A stretch of 64,000 bases of DNA from Juglans regia (lineage: Eukaryota > Streptophyta > Magnoliopsida > Fagales > Juglandaceae), in NCBI RefSeq assembly GCF_001411555.2, contig NC_049903.1, positions 32,918,145 through 32,982,144 on the forward strand, read 5' to 3'. Positions 1-12,258 of the stretch are shown piece after piece. The notes under the pieces are model-generated. The model was given only the letters and a program-made list of their open reading frames with translations. It was not told the DNA's origin and ran no database searches. The position numbers and the translations under genes were made by a program. Each line of letters opens with the position of its first letter. Within the stretch, counting starts at the first letter, position 1.

Positions 1-1167
1 CACTCTCTCAACCTTTTTCGCCTGAACTAGCCTTGGACATCCCTCCACCTGCCTCTTCTTCCGCTGTCCAACCGTCTACCTCTACTCACCCCATGATTAC
101 TCGTGCTCGGGATGGTATTGTTAAGCCTCGCATCATTCATTCGTTATGTGCTTTCACTGCTCCTCCGTGGTTTCAGGTACATCTTGCAATTAAAGAGCCT
201 CGTGGTTTTAAGTCAGCTGTCAAGCATCCAGCATGGCTCTTGGCAATGGATGATGAAATTGCCGCTCTCAAGCACAATAACACATGGCGATTGGTTCCTC
301 GTCCAGCTGATCATAATGTTGTAGGTTGTAGATGGATTTTTAAGACCAAGCTTCATGCCGACGGATCCATTGAGAGTCACAAAGCTCGGCTAGTGGCGCA
401 AGGTTTTTCTCAAAAGCATGGCATTGATTTCGAATAAACCTTTAGTCCCGTTGTTCGACCTACTTCTGTTTGCATTATTTTGTCTCTTGCTGCTATGAAT
501 AATTGGCATTTACGTCAACTTGACGTAAAAAATGCCTTCCTTCATGGGTTTCTCTCCGAGGTAGTCTATATGGAGCAACCCCCATGCTACATTGATCCGC
601 AATTCCCAACTCATGTATGTCGCTTACAACGTGCTCTTTATGGCCTTAAACAGGCTCCTGGAGAAAGGTTTCAGCGTTTCAGCCAATTTTTGCTTGGTGT
701 TGGGTTTATTGCTAGTCGTGTTGATTCCTCTCTCTTAGTCTATCATAGTCCTCATGGTGTTATTTATCTTCTCCTATATGTCGATGATATGGTAATAACA
801 AGAAGCAATTCTTCTATGCTGCGTTCTCTCATTGATCGGTTGGCCAAAGAATTTTCCATGAAAGATCTCGGTGATCTACACTATTTTTTTGGGGATTGAA
901 GTTGTTAGAAATGACAAGGGTCTTTTTCTTAGCCAAGCTAAATATGCACTTGATCTATTGACTCGAGCAGAAATGGTGGATTGCAAGCCTATCTCAACTC
1001 CTTTTTTGGTGGGATCTCATCTAACAGATTCTGGTACTTCCTACTCAGATGCTACACATTTTCGTTCTCTAGCTAGCGTATTACAATATTTGACTCTTAC
1101 GCGGCCGGATTTATCCTATAGTGTTAACTCTATATGTCAATATATGCATGCTCGCACCATTGATCAT
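1..1167 (+). pseudogene. Ty1/copia polyprotein remnant, 5' part (reverse transcriptase)
   Basis: The frame is open from the left edge of the window and reads as the integrase-to-reverse-transcriptase part of a copia Pol polyprotein. Recognisable pieces are the LDVKNAFLHG stretch near 517 and the RT active-site motif YVDD near 778. The copy is dead. An in-frame TAA sits at 435-437 where copia proteins normally have an acidic residue, and an extra T in the T-run near 885-891 shifts the frame, after which reading resumes in the next frame (871-1167). At 1167 the ORF is cut by the nested gypsy element, and the same frame resumes at 11449. The 5' LTR and gag lie outside the window to the left. Confidence 0.9.
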
Positions 1168-2939
1168 TGATAAAATGTCAAAAACTACATGATTAAACTG
1201 CTAAAGTAAGTGAATTGTTTAATCAAAATGTGAATGAAGCATTTAATTATGTAGTAAATTTTAATTCTTGACTCAATATGAAATTTTGATATTTTACACT
1301 TGAAAAGAGTTGTAATGCAACCAGACCACATCATAAATTAATATCCCAAAATTTTACTCGTATTATATTTGTGTTGCAGGACATTATGGGAAAAATATTA
1401 ATTTACATGGGTATTTTTGGAAATACCCAACTGGTACAACAACATGAAATGGATCCATTCACGCACAGCAGCAGAAACGTGTACGGGTTGAAGACCACTC
1501 ACAACAGCTGAGCTCAAAACGCAGAGAGGATGAAACGAAGCCACACTCACCGCGGGCAGACGAGCAGCAACTGCCTCACTGCAAGCAGCCCGCACGAAGA
1601 CCCCTTCATGCACTCACAGCAGGCTGGCTCCAAACGCATGAACTGCAAACGTGAAACGCAGAGACGTGCGCACTGCAGGGACGAAACGCGTAGCAGAAGG
1701 GAGAGAAATGGGTGTTGAGCTGGAACGCGAGGGAGCTGGAGCAAAACGCACGAAAATGGTTGCAAAACGGCATGGTGCTGGGATGCAGAGGTGAAATGCG
1801 CAGCTGAGAACCAAGACGAAAAAACAGAGAGTATAAAAAGAAAATTTTTCTGCTGTGCGCCGGACTCTTGTTTTTTTTGTGCTTATTTTTCCAGTCGGGT
1901 TCCTCTTCTTCTTCATTTGATTTTCCAGTTCTTTTCTTTTCCTGCAATTTCATTTTATCTTCTACCTGTTTTTTTTTTATTCTTATGAGTTTCGGATTTC
2001 AGCACATTTTAGGGATTTAGTATATTTTTCATTCAGTAATTTTTCTTTGAAACGGTATTTAGTGATGTTGGATTTTAATCTTCTTGAGCATTTTGTTAAT
2101 CTAGAGATGATAGACTAGATTTTTAGCTTGGGATTCAATGAGTAACCCATGACTATTTGGGATTGGATTTTCTTCAATATTTAGTACTTTTGATGATTAA
2201 CTTGATGGATTATATTTCAATGTGCATCTAGAAAAGATTAGAGTTCTTGATTCTTGGTTTAGATCAATTGTAGACGTAAAGGCACAATTGATACTTGAAC
2301 AAGTAACATGACTTTGATGTTTTTCTTTCACTTTTCTATGATTGTCATATAATTTGTCAAGTAGTTTTATTAGATTAAAAATTGTGGTTCATTGCCATAT
2401 TATCCGACCATGATTTCTAGGAATGAGAGAATGGTTGAGAGAAAATGAAAAGAGAAGTAAATCCATCACCAAATTAGTGGGCGAAAATTACATCCCAAGT
2501 GTTTGTTTAATTGCTTCTTACAAGTTTAAGTCAACTTCCGCACATTTTCTTTAAACCTCCTGATTCTTAGCAATTTTAGAAAAATAGATTCACTTTCATT
2601 TTTAGCTTTACTTAGGCTTAAGCTTCCCGACAATTTCTCTCCTAATTCATTCAACGCTCACTTAGTAAATAGCAACATTTAGGTGTTAATATTACTAGAG
2701 GGTAATTTCTAAAACTTATTTTTCTTTTCTTATTATTATTTTTGTTCATAGCTAGCTCATTTAGTTTACTCTTTTCTTATCATTTTAAACTTTCGTGTCA
2801 CTACGAACGTTAATATGTTGTCTTGCGAAAATGAAATGTTTGTTAAATTCTCATTGTCCCTGTGAATTCGATCTTGGGATTTACCCTTGTATTACTTTGA
2901 CAGCTTCTATGCTTGGAAGTCGAAATTAAAAGTTGATCA
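1168..2939 (+). repeat. 5' LTR of the gypsy element
   Basis: Long terminal repeat that pairs with 9686-11443. It contains a GC-richer CpG-bearing block (about 1440-1850), where many LTR-LTR differences are C/T or G/A as expected from methylated-cytosine decay. A TATA box (TATAAAA, 1832-1838) follows and probably directs element transcription. A 10-bp stretch near 2390-2400 is absent from the 3' LTR. The minus-strand ORFs found here are repeated in the other LTR and are not genes. Confidence 0.95.
1832..1838 (+). promoter_or_regulatory. TATA box in the 5' LTR
   Basis: TATAAAA just downstream of the GC-rich U3-like block, conserved at 10350-10356 in the 3' LTR. The position suits a retrotransposon promoter; the start site itself is inferred. 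Confidence 0.6.
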
Positions 2940-2945
2940 AGTTTT

Positions 2946-2963
2946 TGGCGCCGTTGCCGGGGA
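2946..2963 (+). other. Primer binding site of the gypsy element
   Basis: TGGCGCCGTTGCCGGGGA lies six bases after the 5' LTR. This 18-mer is the usual PBS of plant Athila/Tat-type gypsy elements and is complementary to a tRNA 3' end. It fixes the element's orientation as plus. Confidence 0.85.
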
Positions 2964-3229
2964 CAACTGGTGTTTAGCAAAGCATTCTCATATTGTTGAG
3001 AAGACGTTTGAAGCGTTATGAACCTCTTCACAACTTGGGTGACATTTTTCTTAACTTTATTTTTTTATTTTTTTGTTTTTGGTGTCTTGCATATTCTTTT
3101 GTTTTCTGTTCATGTTTGTATGACTGGTTGGACTACGACCAAACTTCTCGGTTGGTTAGGACAGAATCACAAGCATCTTTTACCTCAGCATCACTTTCTC
3201 TTGAGTCATCTTCTGACACTAATAGTACT

Positions 3230-5326
3230 ATGGCTGAAAATGAGAATCATGATCGGGAAGTAGTGAATCAGAATAGGACACTTAGAAATTATTTACAACC
3301 TGTCAGGACTAGCACACCCTCATGCATAATCCTACCTTTGAATGCAAATGTCTTTAATTTCAAACCTGGAATGATTCTATTAATTCCACATTTTCATGGC
3401 ATGGATTCCGAAAATCCGTACCTTCATATCAAAGAATTTGAAGAGGTTTGTTCTACATTCATGGACCGAACATGCACTGAGGAGGTTATTAGACTAAAGT
3501 TGTTTCCATTTTCCTTGAAAGATAAGGCTAAAACGTGGCTAAATGCATTGAGACCTAGATCTATAGGCATATGGCAGGAAATGCAAACTGAATTTTTGAA
3601 AATTTTTTTTCCAATACATAGGACAAATGCACTTAAAACACAAATCATGAACTTTACCCAAAAAGATTCTGAAACTTTTTATCAAAGTTGGGAAAGGTTC
3701 AAGGATCTTTTAAATGCTTGTCCTCATCATGGTTATGAAAATTGGCGTTTGATAAGTTTTTTTTATAAAAATTTGACACCTAAAATGCGTCAATTTGTAC
3801 AAACCATGTGTAATGGAGAATTTTTTGACAAAGAGCTTGAAGAAGCATTTGAATATTTTGATTACCTTGCTGAAAATGCTCAATCTTGGGACACAACTGA
3901 TGTGCATGATAGGTCTAGGCAAGTTGAGTCTGGTCGTGGAAAATATACTTTAAAAGAAGATGATGATTTGCGTGCTAAGTTAACCTTGTTGTCTAGAAAA
4001 ATGGAAGCTATGGAATTGAAAAAGGTAAATGAAGTGCATGCTGTCCATAAGAATTCAGAGAAGTGTAGCATATGTGAGGATCATGGGCATTCAACTAATG
4101 AGTGTCCCACGATCCCCGCATTCAAAGAGGTATTGTTGGACCAATCTAATACTGTAAATATGATACAAAAACCATATTCTGATCCTTATTCTAATTCTTA
4201 TAATCTAGGATGGAGAAACCACCCAAATTTTGGGTGGAGGAATGACCAGCAATTAGCTCCAGTAGCCTTGGCTCCAGGACCCTCTCAACTCGCAATTCAA
4301 GCACCTCCAATGCAAAAGAATGGACTTGAGGAGACGATGCATCAATTGTCAAACACCTTGCAACAGTTTATGCAAGGTCAAGCAACAATCAAAAATCAAA
4401 ACTCTCAAGCGATAAATGACATTCGGAGCACACTCACAAAGATGACTACGGCATGGAGCTCTCAAGAGAAAGGAAAACTTCCTGCACAACCTCAACCCAA
4501 TCCACAAAGTCAGCCACCACAAGGAGCAGTTGAGAGTTCAAATGTGAGGCAAGTGAAGGCGGTCACTACTTTGAGAAATGGTAGGGTGGTGAACATTGCA
4601 GCTCAAGGTTCAGACAAGGCTGGTAAGGTCTCTAAACATGTACAAAATGAGGCTGAAAATGGTGAGTTTGAACAAAATGAAACTGAAACTGAAAATATTT
4701 CATGTCCTGTACCTGCTCATTTTCCTCAAAGATTGGTTCCTCTGCACAAAGACAAACACCAATCTGAAATTTTAGAAATATTCAAGCATGTTAGGATTAA
4801 TATCCCTTTGTTGGATGCTATTCAACAAATTCCTGCATATGCTAAGTTTCTAAAAGATTTGTGTACGGTTAAAAGAAAGTTAAATGTGCAAAAGAAAGCT
4901 TTTCTTACTGAGCAGGTCAATGCCATAATTCAGAGCAATACCCCACCAAAATATAAAGACCCCGGTTCACCAACAATTGCTTGTGTTATAGGAAGTTCAA
5001 AAATTGGTCAAGCATTGTTAGATCTAGGTTCAGGTGTGAATTTATTGCCTTATAATGTTTATGAGCAACTTGGTTTGGGGGAATTAAAACCAACTCCTAT
5101 CATTTTATAACTAGCGGATAGGTCTATTAAAATGCCAAGAGGAGTTGTTGAGGATGTCTTGGTTCAAGTGGATAAATTCTTTTATCCTGTTGATTTTGTT
5201 GTGTTGGATGTTCACTTGACACCAAAATCTTCTTTTCAAGCACCTGTGATTCTTGGGAGACCTTTTCTTGCTACTTCAAATGCATTAATAAATTGTAGGA
5301 GTGGTGTTTTAAAGCTGAGTTTTTAG
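3230..5326 (+). pseudogene. gypsy gag and protease region, interrupted by stops
   Basis: The frame is open upstream from about 2993, but the first ATG in it is at 3230, giving MAENEN..., the likely Gag start. The retrotransposon gag domain covers about 3390-3900. A zinc knuckle (CSICEDHGHSTNECP, C-x2-C-x4-H-x4-C) is at about 4066-4110. A Gln/Pro-rich linker follows. The aspartic protease has its DLGSG active-site motif near 5023, the plant Athila/Tat form of D-T/S-G. An in-frame TAA (5108-5110) splits the protease and a TAG (5324-5326) separates it from pol in the same frame. As written, this copy cannot make an intact Gag-Pro-Pol. Confidence 0.88.
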
Positions 5327-5329
5327 AAC

Positions 5330-8300
5330 ATGACCCTTGAACTAAACATTTTCAATATTTGTAGACAACCTCAAGACTTGGAAGATGTACAAGAAGTGAA
5401 TTTGTTGGAAAGCATCCTTGAGGAGGAGACTTATTTGGCATACCAGCCCACTAACCTGCTGTTTGAGTTAGAAAATTTTTGTGAACTCCTCACTGATGAC
5501 ACCCCTATTGATGTTTCTCATGTTTTTAATGCAGAAAATAAATTGGATACTAAATGGAGGCCAAAGATTGAGCAACTCCCACCGTTGACAGCAAGTTTGA
5601 AGCCTTCATCAAATGAAATCCCAACACTAGAGCTGAAGTCATTGCCAAATGACTTGAAATATGCATTTCTGGGACCGGACAGCACTTTCCCAGTGGTGAT
5701 TTCTTCCCAACTCTCTCATGATCAAGAAGGGAAATTGATGGAAGTCTTAAAGCAACACAAAGGTGCCATTGGGTGGACAATCGCAGATATAAAAGGTATA
5801 AATCCTCTTGTGTGCACTCATAGGATTTACTTAGAGGAAAATGCTAAAGTTTCTAGGGAGATGCAAAGGAGATTAAATCCTACCATGAAAGAGGTGGTAA
5901 AAACAGAGATTTTAAAATTACTTGACGTGGGAATCATCTACCCTATTGCGGACAGCAAATGGGTAAGTCTCATTCATGTAATTCCAAAAAAATCTGGGCT
6001 TACCATTGTGAAAAATGAGAAAGATGAACTGATTCCTACTAGGATTTCTACTGGTTGGCGAATGTGTATAGATTATAGGAAGTTGAATGCCGCCACTAGA
6101 AAAGATCATTTCCCTTTGCCATTTCTTGATCAAGTGTTGGAAAAAGTTGCGGGTCATGATTTCTATTGCTTTCTTGATGGATATTCTGGTTTTTACCAAA
6201 TAGAAATAGCACCCGAAGATCAAGAGAAAACAACTTTTACTTGCCCGTTTGACACTTTTACATTTAGAAGAATGCCTTTTGGACTATGTAATGCACCGGC
6301 TACTTTTCAAAGATGTATGCTTAGTATTTTCAGTGACATGATTGAAAAATGTTTGGAAATATTCATGGATGATTTTTCAGTATTTGGCAGTTCTTTTGAT
6401 GCATGTTTGACTAACTTACAAGCTGTTTTAGCCAGGTGTGAAGAGAAGCATTTGCTTCTCAATTGGGAAAAGTGTCATTTCATGGTTCAACAAGGCATAG
6501 TGCTTGGTCACATAGTCTCATCACGAGGTATTGAGGTCGATAAAGCTAAGATTGAACTTAATTCCAAGCTTCCTATACCCAAAACAATAAAAGAAATTAG
6601 ATCATTTCTTGGGCATGCTGGGTTTTATAGGAGATTCATTCAAAATTTTAGTTCTATCTCTAAGCCTTTGTGTGAGTTACTTATGCATGATGTTGCTTTT
6701 GAATGGACCTCTTCTTGTCAAGATGCTTTTGATAAGCTGGAAATTTTGCTCACCACAGCTCCTATCATGCAGCCCCCTGTTTGGTCTATTCTTTTTGAGA
6801 TAATGTGTGATGCTAGTGATGTAGCCATAGGAGCTGTTTTTGGACAGCATAGAAATAAGTTCTCACATGTCATTTCTTATGCAAGTAGAACTTTAAATGG
6901 AGCCCAAAGAAATTATTCTACCACAGAAAAGGAATTGCTTGCTGTAGTTTTTGCATTAGACAAGTTTCGAACTTATATTCTTGGTTCTCCTGTGGTTGTT
7001 TTCACTGACCATGCAGCGTTAAAGTACTTATTGTCGAAGAAGGATGCTAAACTACGTTTAATCCGATGGATTCTTCTTCTCCAAGAATTCGACCTTATCA
7101 TCAAAGACAAGAAGGGTGCTGAGAACGTAGTTGCCGACCACTTGTCTCGGCTTACATTTGCTGAAAAGGATCACACTATCCCTATCCTTGACTCTTTTCC
7201 TGATGAACAATTAATGTCAGTTGAAAATTTACCTTGGTTTGCTGACATAGTTAATTTTTTGGTGACAGGACAAACTCCACCTCATTGGAGTGCTCAAGAC
7301 ATACGAAAATTCAAGCATGAGGTAAAGTCATTCTTCTATGATGATCCTTACTTGTTTAAATATTGTTCTGACCAAATCATAAGAAAATGTGTGCCTGATC
7401 ATGAAATACAAGCTGTTCTTTCTTTTTGTCATAATGAGGCATGTGTCGGGCATTTTTCTGCAAATAAAACCGTTGCAAAAATTTTACAAAGTGGGTTTTA
7501 TTGGCCACATATGTTTAAGGATGCGTATAATTTTTGCAAAACTTGTGAGCCATGTCAAAAACTAGGCACAGTCACTAAGAGAAATATGATGCCTTTACAA
7601 CCCATTTTGGTCATTGAGATTTTTGATTGTTGGGGGATTGATTTTATGGGGCCATTTCCATCTTCTTTTGGTTATTTGTATATCCTCGTGGCTGTTGATT
7701 ATGTTTCTAAATGGGTTGAAGCCATTCCATGTAAAACAAATGACCATAAGATTGTACTTAAGTTTTTGAAAGAAAATATTTTTGCTAGATTTGGCATGCC
7801 TAGAGCTATTATTAGTGATAATGGAACTCATTTTTACAACAAACCATTTGCTGCCCTCATAAAAAAATATGGTATACACCATAAAGTTTCCACTCCATAT
7901 CACCCGCAAACGAATGGGCAAGCTGAATTAGCTAATAGGGAACTTAAGCACATCTTAGAAAAAACAGTCAACCCCAATAGAAAAGATTGGTCTTTAAGGC
8001 TTACTGATGCGCTTTGGGCTTATAGGACAGCCTTTAAAACCTCTCTTAACATGTCTCCTTATCGCTTGGTCTATGGAAAGGCATGTCACCTTCCCGTTGA
8101 GCTTGAACATAAGGCATATTGGGCTGTTAACAATTTAATTTTTCTATTGACCATGCTGGTTCTGTGAGAAAATTTCAGATTTCAGAATTGGATGAGCTTA
8201 GGCGAGATGCATATGACAATTCTAAATTATCAAAGGAACGCATGAAGGTATTACATGACAAGCACATCCAAAGAAAGAATTTTGAGCCCAATGAGCAAGT

Positions 8301-8532
8301 CTTACTTTACAATTCCCACCTCCATCTATTTCCAGGCAAATTAAGATCGAGGTGGAGTGGGCCTTATGTAGTTAAGACTGTGTTTCCATATGGAGCTGTT
8401 GAGATTACTAATCCTCAAAATGGAAACACTTTCAAAGTTAATGGCCAACGACTTAAACATTTTTTGGCAAAACTTTCACATGAAGATACTTCCATTCTTT
8501 TAGAAGATCCCACTTATTCTCATGGTCCTTAG
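5330..8532 (+). pseudogene. gypsy pol: reverse transcriptase, RNase H, integrase (frameshifted end)
   Basis: Open from 5330 to 8167 in the same frame as gag. RT covers about 5850-6560 with the catalytic Met-Asp-Asp at 6365-6373. RNase H starts near 6806 ([13 protein letters not shown]) and includes [11 protein letters not shown] near 7000. Integrase begins with an HHCC zinc finger at about 7430-7560 and continues into the DDE core (IDFMGPFP near 7640, SDNGTHF near 7815). A one-base shift near 8128-8135 throws the reading into a short wrong tail ending at 8167. The correct C-terminal integrase part continues in the next frame to 8532. No chromodomain is visible. Confidence 0.92.
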
Positions 8533-9673
8533 CTCATTCTTGTTTTGTTTTAATTTTTTCTTCTCTTTCTTTTCCTTTTATTTTTCTGCTTTTATTTGTT
8601 TCAGTTCTATGTTTTGTTCTTTCTTTCTTTTTCTTTTTCTTTAGTATATCTTTTCAGGTTCAGCACTGTTTATTCCTTTATGGTTTCATTTTTACGTTCA
8701 CAATCCTTTCAACCATCTCAGGTATTTTCCTTCGGCCCTATTTTCTTTCATGCTTTGTTGTATTCATGATTTGCATTGAGGACACTGCTCATTTTTAGTT
8801 GGGGGGTAAGGAGAGCCTTCTACCATTAGTCTCTCAGGATTAATTATTGTGGGGTCTGAATTTTTTTGTTGCTTCCAAGCTTCTATTTTCTCTCTTCTCT
8901 TCTTAAGATCAGATAGTTGCAGTTTTGGGCTACACTAATTCCCATTGGTTAGTTTTAAGTTTGACACTTGACCTTATGATATGTCTTAGCAACTCAAACT
9001 TGGGAAAGTTACTTCAAAGCTATTGATTGATGACCTTAATTGACACAAGCAGATACTTTTTGTGATTTGTTTGATGACAATCAGTGGTTTCTTCTAAGCA
9101 ACTAGCAAAAACTACAATGAACCATATCTTAATAGCTTAGGAAAAGTGTGATAAAAAAAAAAAAAACAAGAAGAGAGAGAGAGAGAAAGGTTGTAAAAGT
9201 ATATGAGAAAAGGGGCAGGCTAGAGATCATGCACAAAATAAAAAATGGTGCAAGTACATTGGAAAAGGCTGCCTATCACCGGGATCTATAAAAAAAAAAA
9301 AAAAGGGTCTTTCAAAGTGTGATAGCGTGAAAGCCGCTAATGTAATGGTTTTGAATTGGAGTGAAGACCTTTTGGTTTTTCTTGAAAAAGTTGCTAGGCT
9401 GAAACTATTGTGAGAAATCTTGAAACTAACAAATGGAAATATGTTCACACACTTGGTGCACTCAAAGATCTTAAGCTTAAGTACATTTCCCTTATTTGAG
9501 CTCTTGAGAATTTTATGAGCTTTTAGTGTTGAGCTAAAACCTGACTTGACTACATTCTTATGCCCAAGATTGCACTATGATTGATCTTTTGTAGAGATTT
9601 TTTAGTTTAGTAGGTCATTCTTGGATCCTGCAATATTTTTATCGCATTATTTGCTAGAGACTAGCAAAAAGCT
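8533..9673 (+). other. Non-coding 3' internal region of the gypsy element
   Basis: About 1.1 kb between integrase and the 3' LTR without a credible ORF. It holds a TTGCATTGAGGACACTGC block at about 8769-8786 followed by TTGGGGGG (about 8799-8806). I associate this motif pair with the 3' non-coding part of Athila/Tat-type elements, where the G-run resembles an internal polypurine tract. Farther on are poly-A and GA-rich runs (9150-9190, 9290-9305). Confidence 0.6.
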
Positions 9674-9685
9674 AGTTGGGAGGTG
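9674..9685 (+). other. Polypurine tract of the gypsy element
   Basis: AGTTGGGAGGTG directly abuts the 3' LTR start at 9686, the place required for plus-strand priming. Confidence 0.65.
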
Positions 9686-11443
9686 TGATAAAATGTCAAA
9701 AACTACATGATTAAACAGCTAAAGTAAGTGAATTGTTTAATCAAAATGTGAATGAAGCATTTAATTATGTAGTAAATTTTAATTCTTGACTCAATATAAA
9801 ATTTTGATATTTTACACTTGAAAAGAGTTGTAATGCAACCAGACCACATCATAAATTAATATCCCAAAATTTTACTCGTATTATATTTGTGTTGCAGGAC
9901 ATTATGGGAAAAATATTAATTTACATGGGTATTTTTGGAAATACCCAACTGGTACAACAACATGAAATGGATCCATTCACGCACAGCAGCAGAAACGTGT
10001 ACGAGTTGAAGACCACTCACAGCAGCTGAGCTCAAAACGCAGAGAGGATGAAACGAAGCCACACTCACCGCAGGCAGACGAGCAGCAACTGCCTCACTGC
10101 AAGCAGCCCGCACAAAGACCCCTTCACGCATTCACAGCAGGCTGGCTCCAAACGCATGAACGGCAAACGTGAAATGCAGAGACGTGCGCACTGCAGGGAC
10201 GAAACGCGCAGCAGAAGGGAGAGAAATGGGTGCTGAGCTGGAACGCGAGGGAGCTGGAGCAAAACACACGAAAATGGTTGCAAAACGGCATGGTGCTGGG
10301 ATGCAGAGGTGAAACGCGCAGCTGAGAACCAAGACGAAAAAATAGAGAGTATAAAAAGAAAATTTTTCTGCTGTGCGCCGGACTCTTGTTTTTTTGTGCT
10401 TATTTTTCCAGTCGGGTTCCTCTTCTTCTTCATTTGATTTTCCAGTTCTTTTCTTTTCCTGCAATTTCATTTTATCTTCTACCTGTTTTTTTATTCTTAT
10501 GAGTTTCGGATTTCAGCACATTTTAGGGATTTAGTATATTTTTCATTCAGTAATTTTTCTTTGAAACGGTATTTAGTGATGTTGGATTTTAATCTTCTTG
10601 AGCATTTTGTTAATCTAGAGATGATAGGGTAGATTTTTAGCTTGGGATTCAATGAGTAACCCATGACTATTTGGGATTGGATTTTCTTCAATATTTAGTA
10701 CTTTTGATGATTAACTTGATGGATTATATTTCAATGTACATCTAGAAAAGATTAGAGTTCTTGATTCTTGGTTTAGATCAATTGTAGAAGTAAAGGCACA
10801 ATTGATACTTGAACAAGTAACATGACTTTGATGTTTTTCTTTCACTTTTCTATGATTGTCATATAATTTGTCAAGTAGTTTTATTAGATTAAAAATTATG
10901 GTTTTATCCGACCATGATTTCTAGGAATGAAAGAATGGTTGAGAGAAAATGAAAAGAGAAGTAAATCCATCACCAAATTAGTGGGCGAAAATTATATCCC
11001 AAGTGTTTGTTTAATTGCTTCTTACAAGTTTAAGTCAACTTCCGCACATTTTCTTTAAACCTCTTGATTCTTAGCAATTTTAGAAAAATAGATTCACTTT
11101 CATTTTTAGCTTTACTTAAGCTTGAGCTTCCCGACAATTTCTCTCCTAATTCATTCGACGCTCCCTTAGTAAATAGCAATATTTAGGTGTTAATATTACT
11201 AGAGGGTAATTTCTAAAACTTATTTTTCTTTTCTTATTATTTTTTTTGTTCATAACTAGCTCATTTAGTTTACTCTTTTCTTATCATTTTAAACTTTCGT
11301 GTCACTACGAACGTTAATATGTTGTTTTGCGAAAATGAAATGTTTGCTAAATTCTCATTGTTCCTGTGAATTCGATCTTGGGATTTACCCTTGTATTACT
11401 TTGACAGCTTCTACGCTTGGAAGTCAAAATTAAAAATTGATCA
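9686..11443 (+). repeat. 3' LTR of the gypsy element
   Basis: Same sequence as 1168-2939 with about 2% substitutions and small indels. It ends TTGATCA and is followed by the ATCAT target duplication (11444-11448). The TATAAAA box is at 10350-10356. Confidence 0.95.
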
Positions 11444-11448
11444 ATCAT

Positions 11449-11595
11449 TTTAGAGCCTTGAAGCGTATTTTACGCTATGTCAAAGGAACCTACCATTATG
11501 GCCTGCAACTCTCACGGGATTCCTCTCAGACTTTGCTCAGCTATTCTGATGCCGATTGGGCTGGCTACCACGCCAACTTTGAGGGGGGATATTAG
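11449..11595 (+). pseudogene. Ty1/copia polyprotein remnant, 3' part
   Basis: Continues the copia frame broken at 1167: the RALKRILRYVKGT motif, then the start of RNase H (SDADWAG, about 11545-11565). The ORF then jumps into a GAGGGGGG polypurine tract and stops at TAG 11593-11595. Most of RNase H is therefore missing, so the copia copy also carries an internal deletion. Confidence 0.85.
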
Positions 11596-11838
11596 AGGAT
11601 GATCTGATTCCTCTGATTATGACCAAGATATCAGTGATTTTCCACAATTGTAGCCGTTTGTTTTCCTTGTATATTTGTTTCCATATTTGTAATTGTACAG
11701 CTACTATGTATCTTCTGTCTATAAATGAATATCTCCTCACAGCATATTCTTTTGGCTAAGCTTCTGTGGAGAGAGAGAAAGAGAGAGGGGCTTCTGTGTC
11801 GAGAGAGAGTCTAAGTGGGAGGAGAGAGAAGTTATTCA
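11590..11838 (+). repeat. Probable 3' LTR of the copia element
   Basis: Follows the GAGGGGGG polypurine tract (11581-11588). The expected TGTTAG start reads TATTAG here. Contains a TATA-like TCTATAAATG (about 11718-11727) and GA-rich DNA (11770-11830). The right end near ...TTATTCA is a guess, because the matching 5' LTR is outside the window. Confidence 0.5.
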
Positions 11839-11846
11839 TAATTTAT

Positions 11847-12154
11847 TCAATAGATAGGAAACAGTAACCATACAAATATATCGAATTACTGTAGCATGTA
11901 AACAAAAAATTTGCATTTGCCTCTTTCAATGTAGACAATTTAGTGGGGTTGTTAGCTAAATTTTGATTTGCATTTACATTTGGCTATACCAATATTAACA
12001 GCATTCTCTTTGCCTTAACCAAATATAAATGCAAATCAAAATTTGACTAACAATCCCTTAAAATTATCTATATTGGAAGAGGCAAAAGACAAATATTTTG
12101 CTTGCTAGTTACAGTAACTCTATGTTTGTATGGTTAATGTTCACCCTCACTTGA
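11847..12154. mobile_element. Foldback MITE, MULE-like
   Basis: A 308-bp sequence whose two halves are imperfect inverted copies almost to the centre. The left arm holds AGTAACCATACAAATAT; the right arm read in reverse has ATTAACCATACAAACAT. It is flanked by a perfect 9-bp direct repeat ATAATTTAT (11838-11846 and 12155-12163), the size typical of Mutator-type target duplications. It has no coding capacity. Confidence 0.8.
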
Positions 12155-12209
12155 ATAATTTATATTAATTTCTGTCTCATTTTGTACCTACATAACATTG
12201 CACCACTAA

Positions 12210-12258
<49 letters not shown>

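Larger units (their letters stand above)
1168..11443 (+). mobile_element. Nested Ty3/gypsy LTR retrotransposon (Athila/Tat-like), about 10.3 kb
   Basis: Nearly complete element with LTRs of 1772 bp (1168-2939) and 1758 bp (9686-11443), both starting TGATAAAATG and ending TTGATCA. It is flanked by a perfect 5-bp target duplication ATCAT (1163-1167 and 11444-11448). Internal order is PBS, gag, protease, RT, RNase H, integrase, long non-coding tail and PPT. The pol order and the lack of a chromodomain after integrase fit the non-chromovirus Athila/Tat side of plant gypsy; no env-like ORF is visible. Hand comparison of the LTRs gives roughly 40 substitutions (about 2%), mostly transitions, plus small indels, so insertion is fairly recent. 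The coding region carries two stops and a frameshift. Confidence 0.95.

Noticed and set aside
1398..1953. Several overlapping minus-strand ORFs of 70-115 codons, repeated at 9916-10470
   Set aside because: They lie in the two gypsy LTRs, are duplicated because the LTRs are, and arise from the GC-rich LTR block; no protein family recognised.
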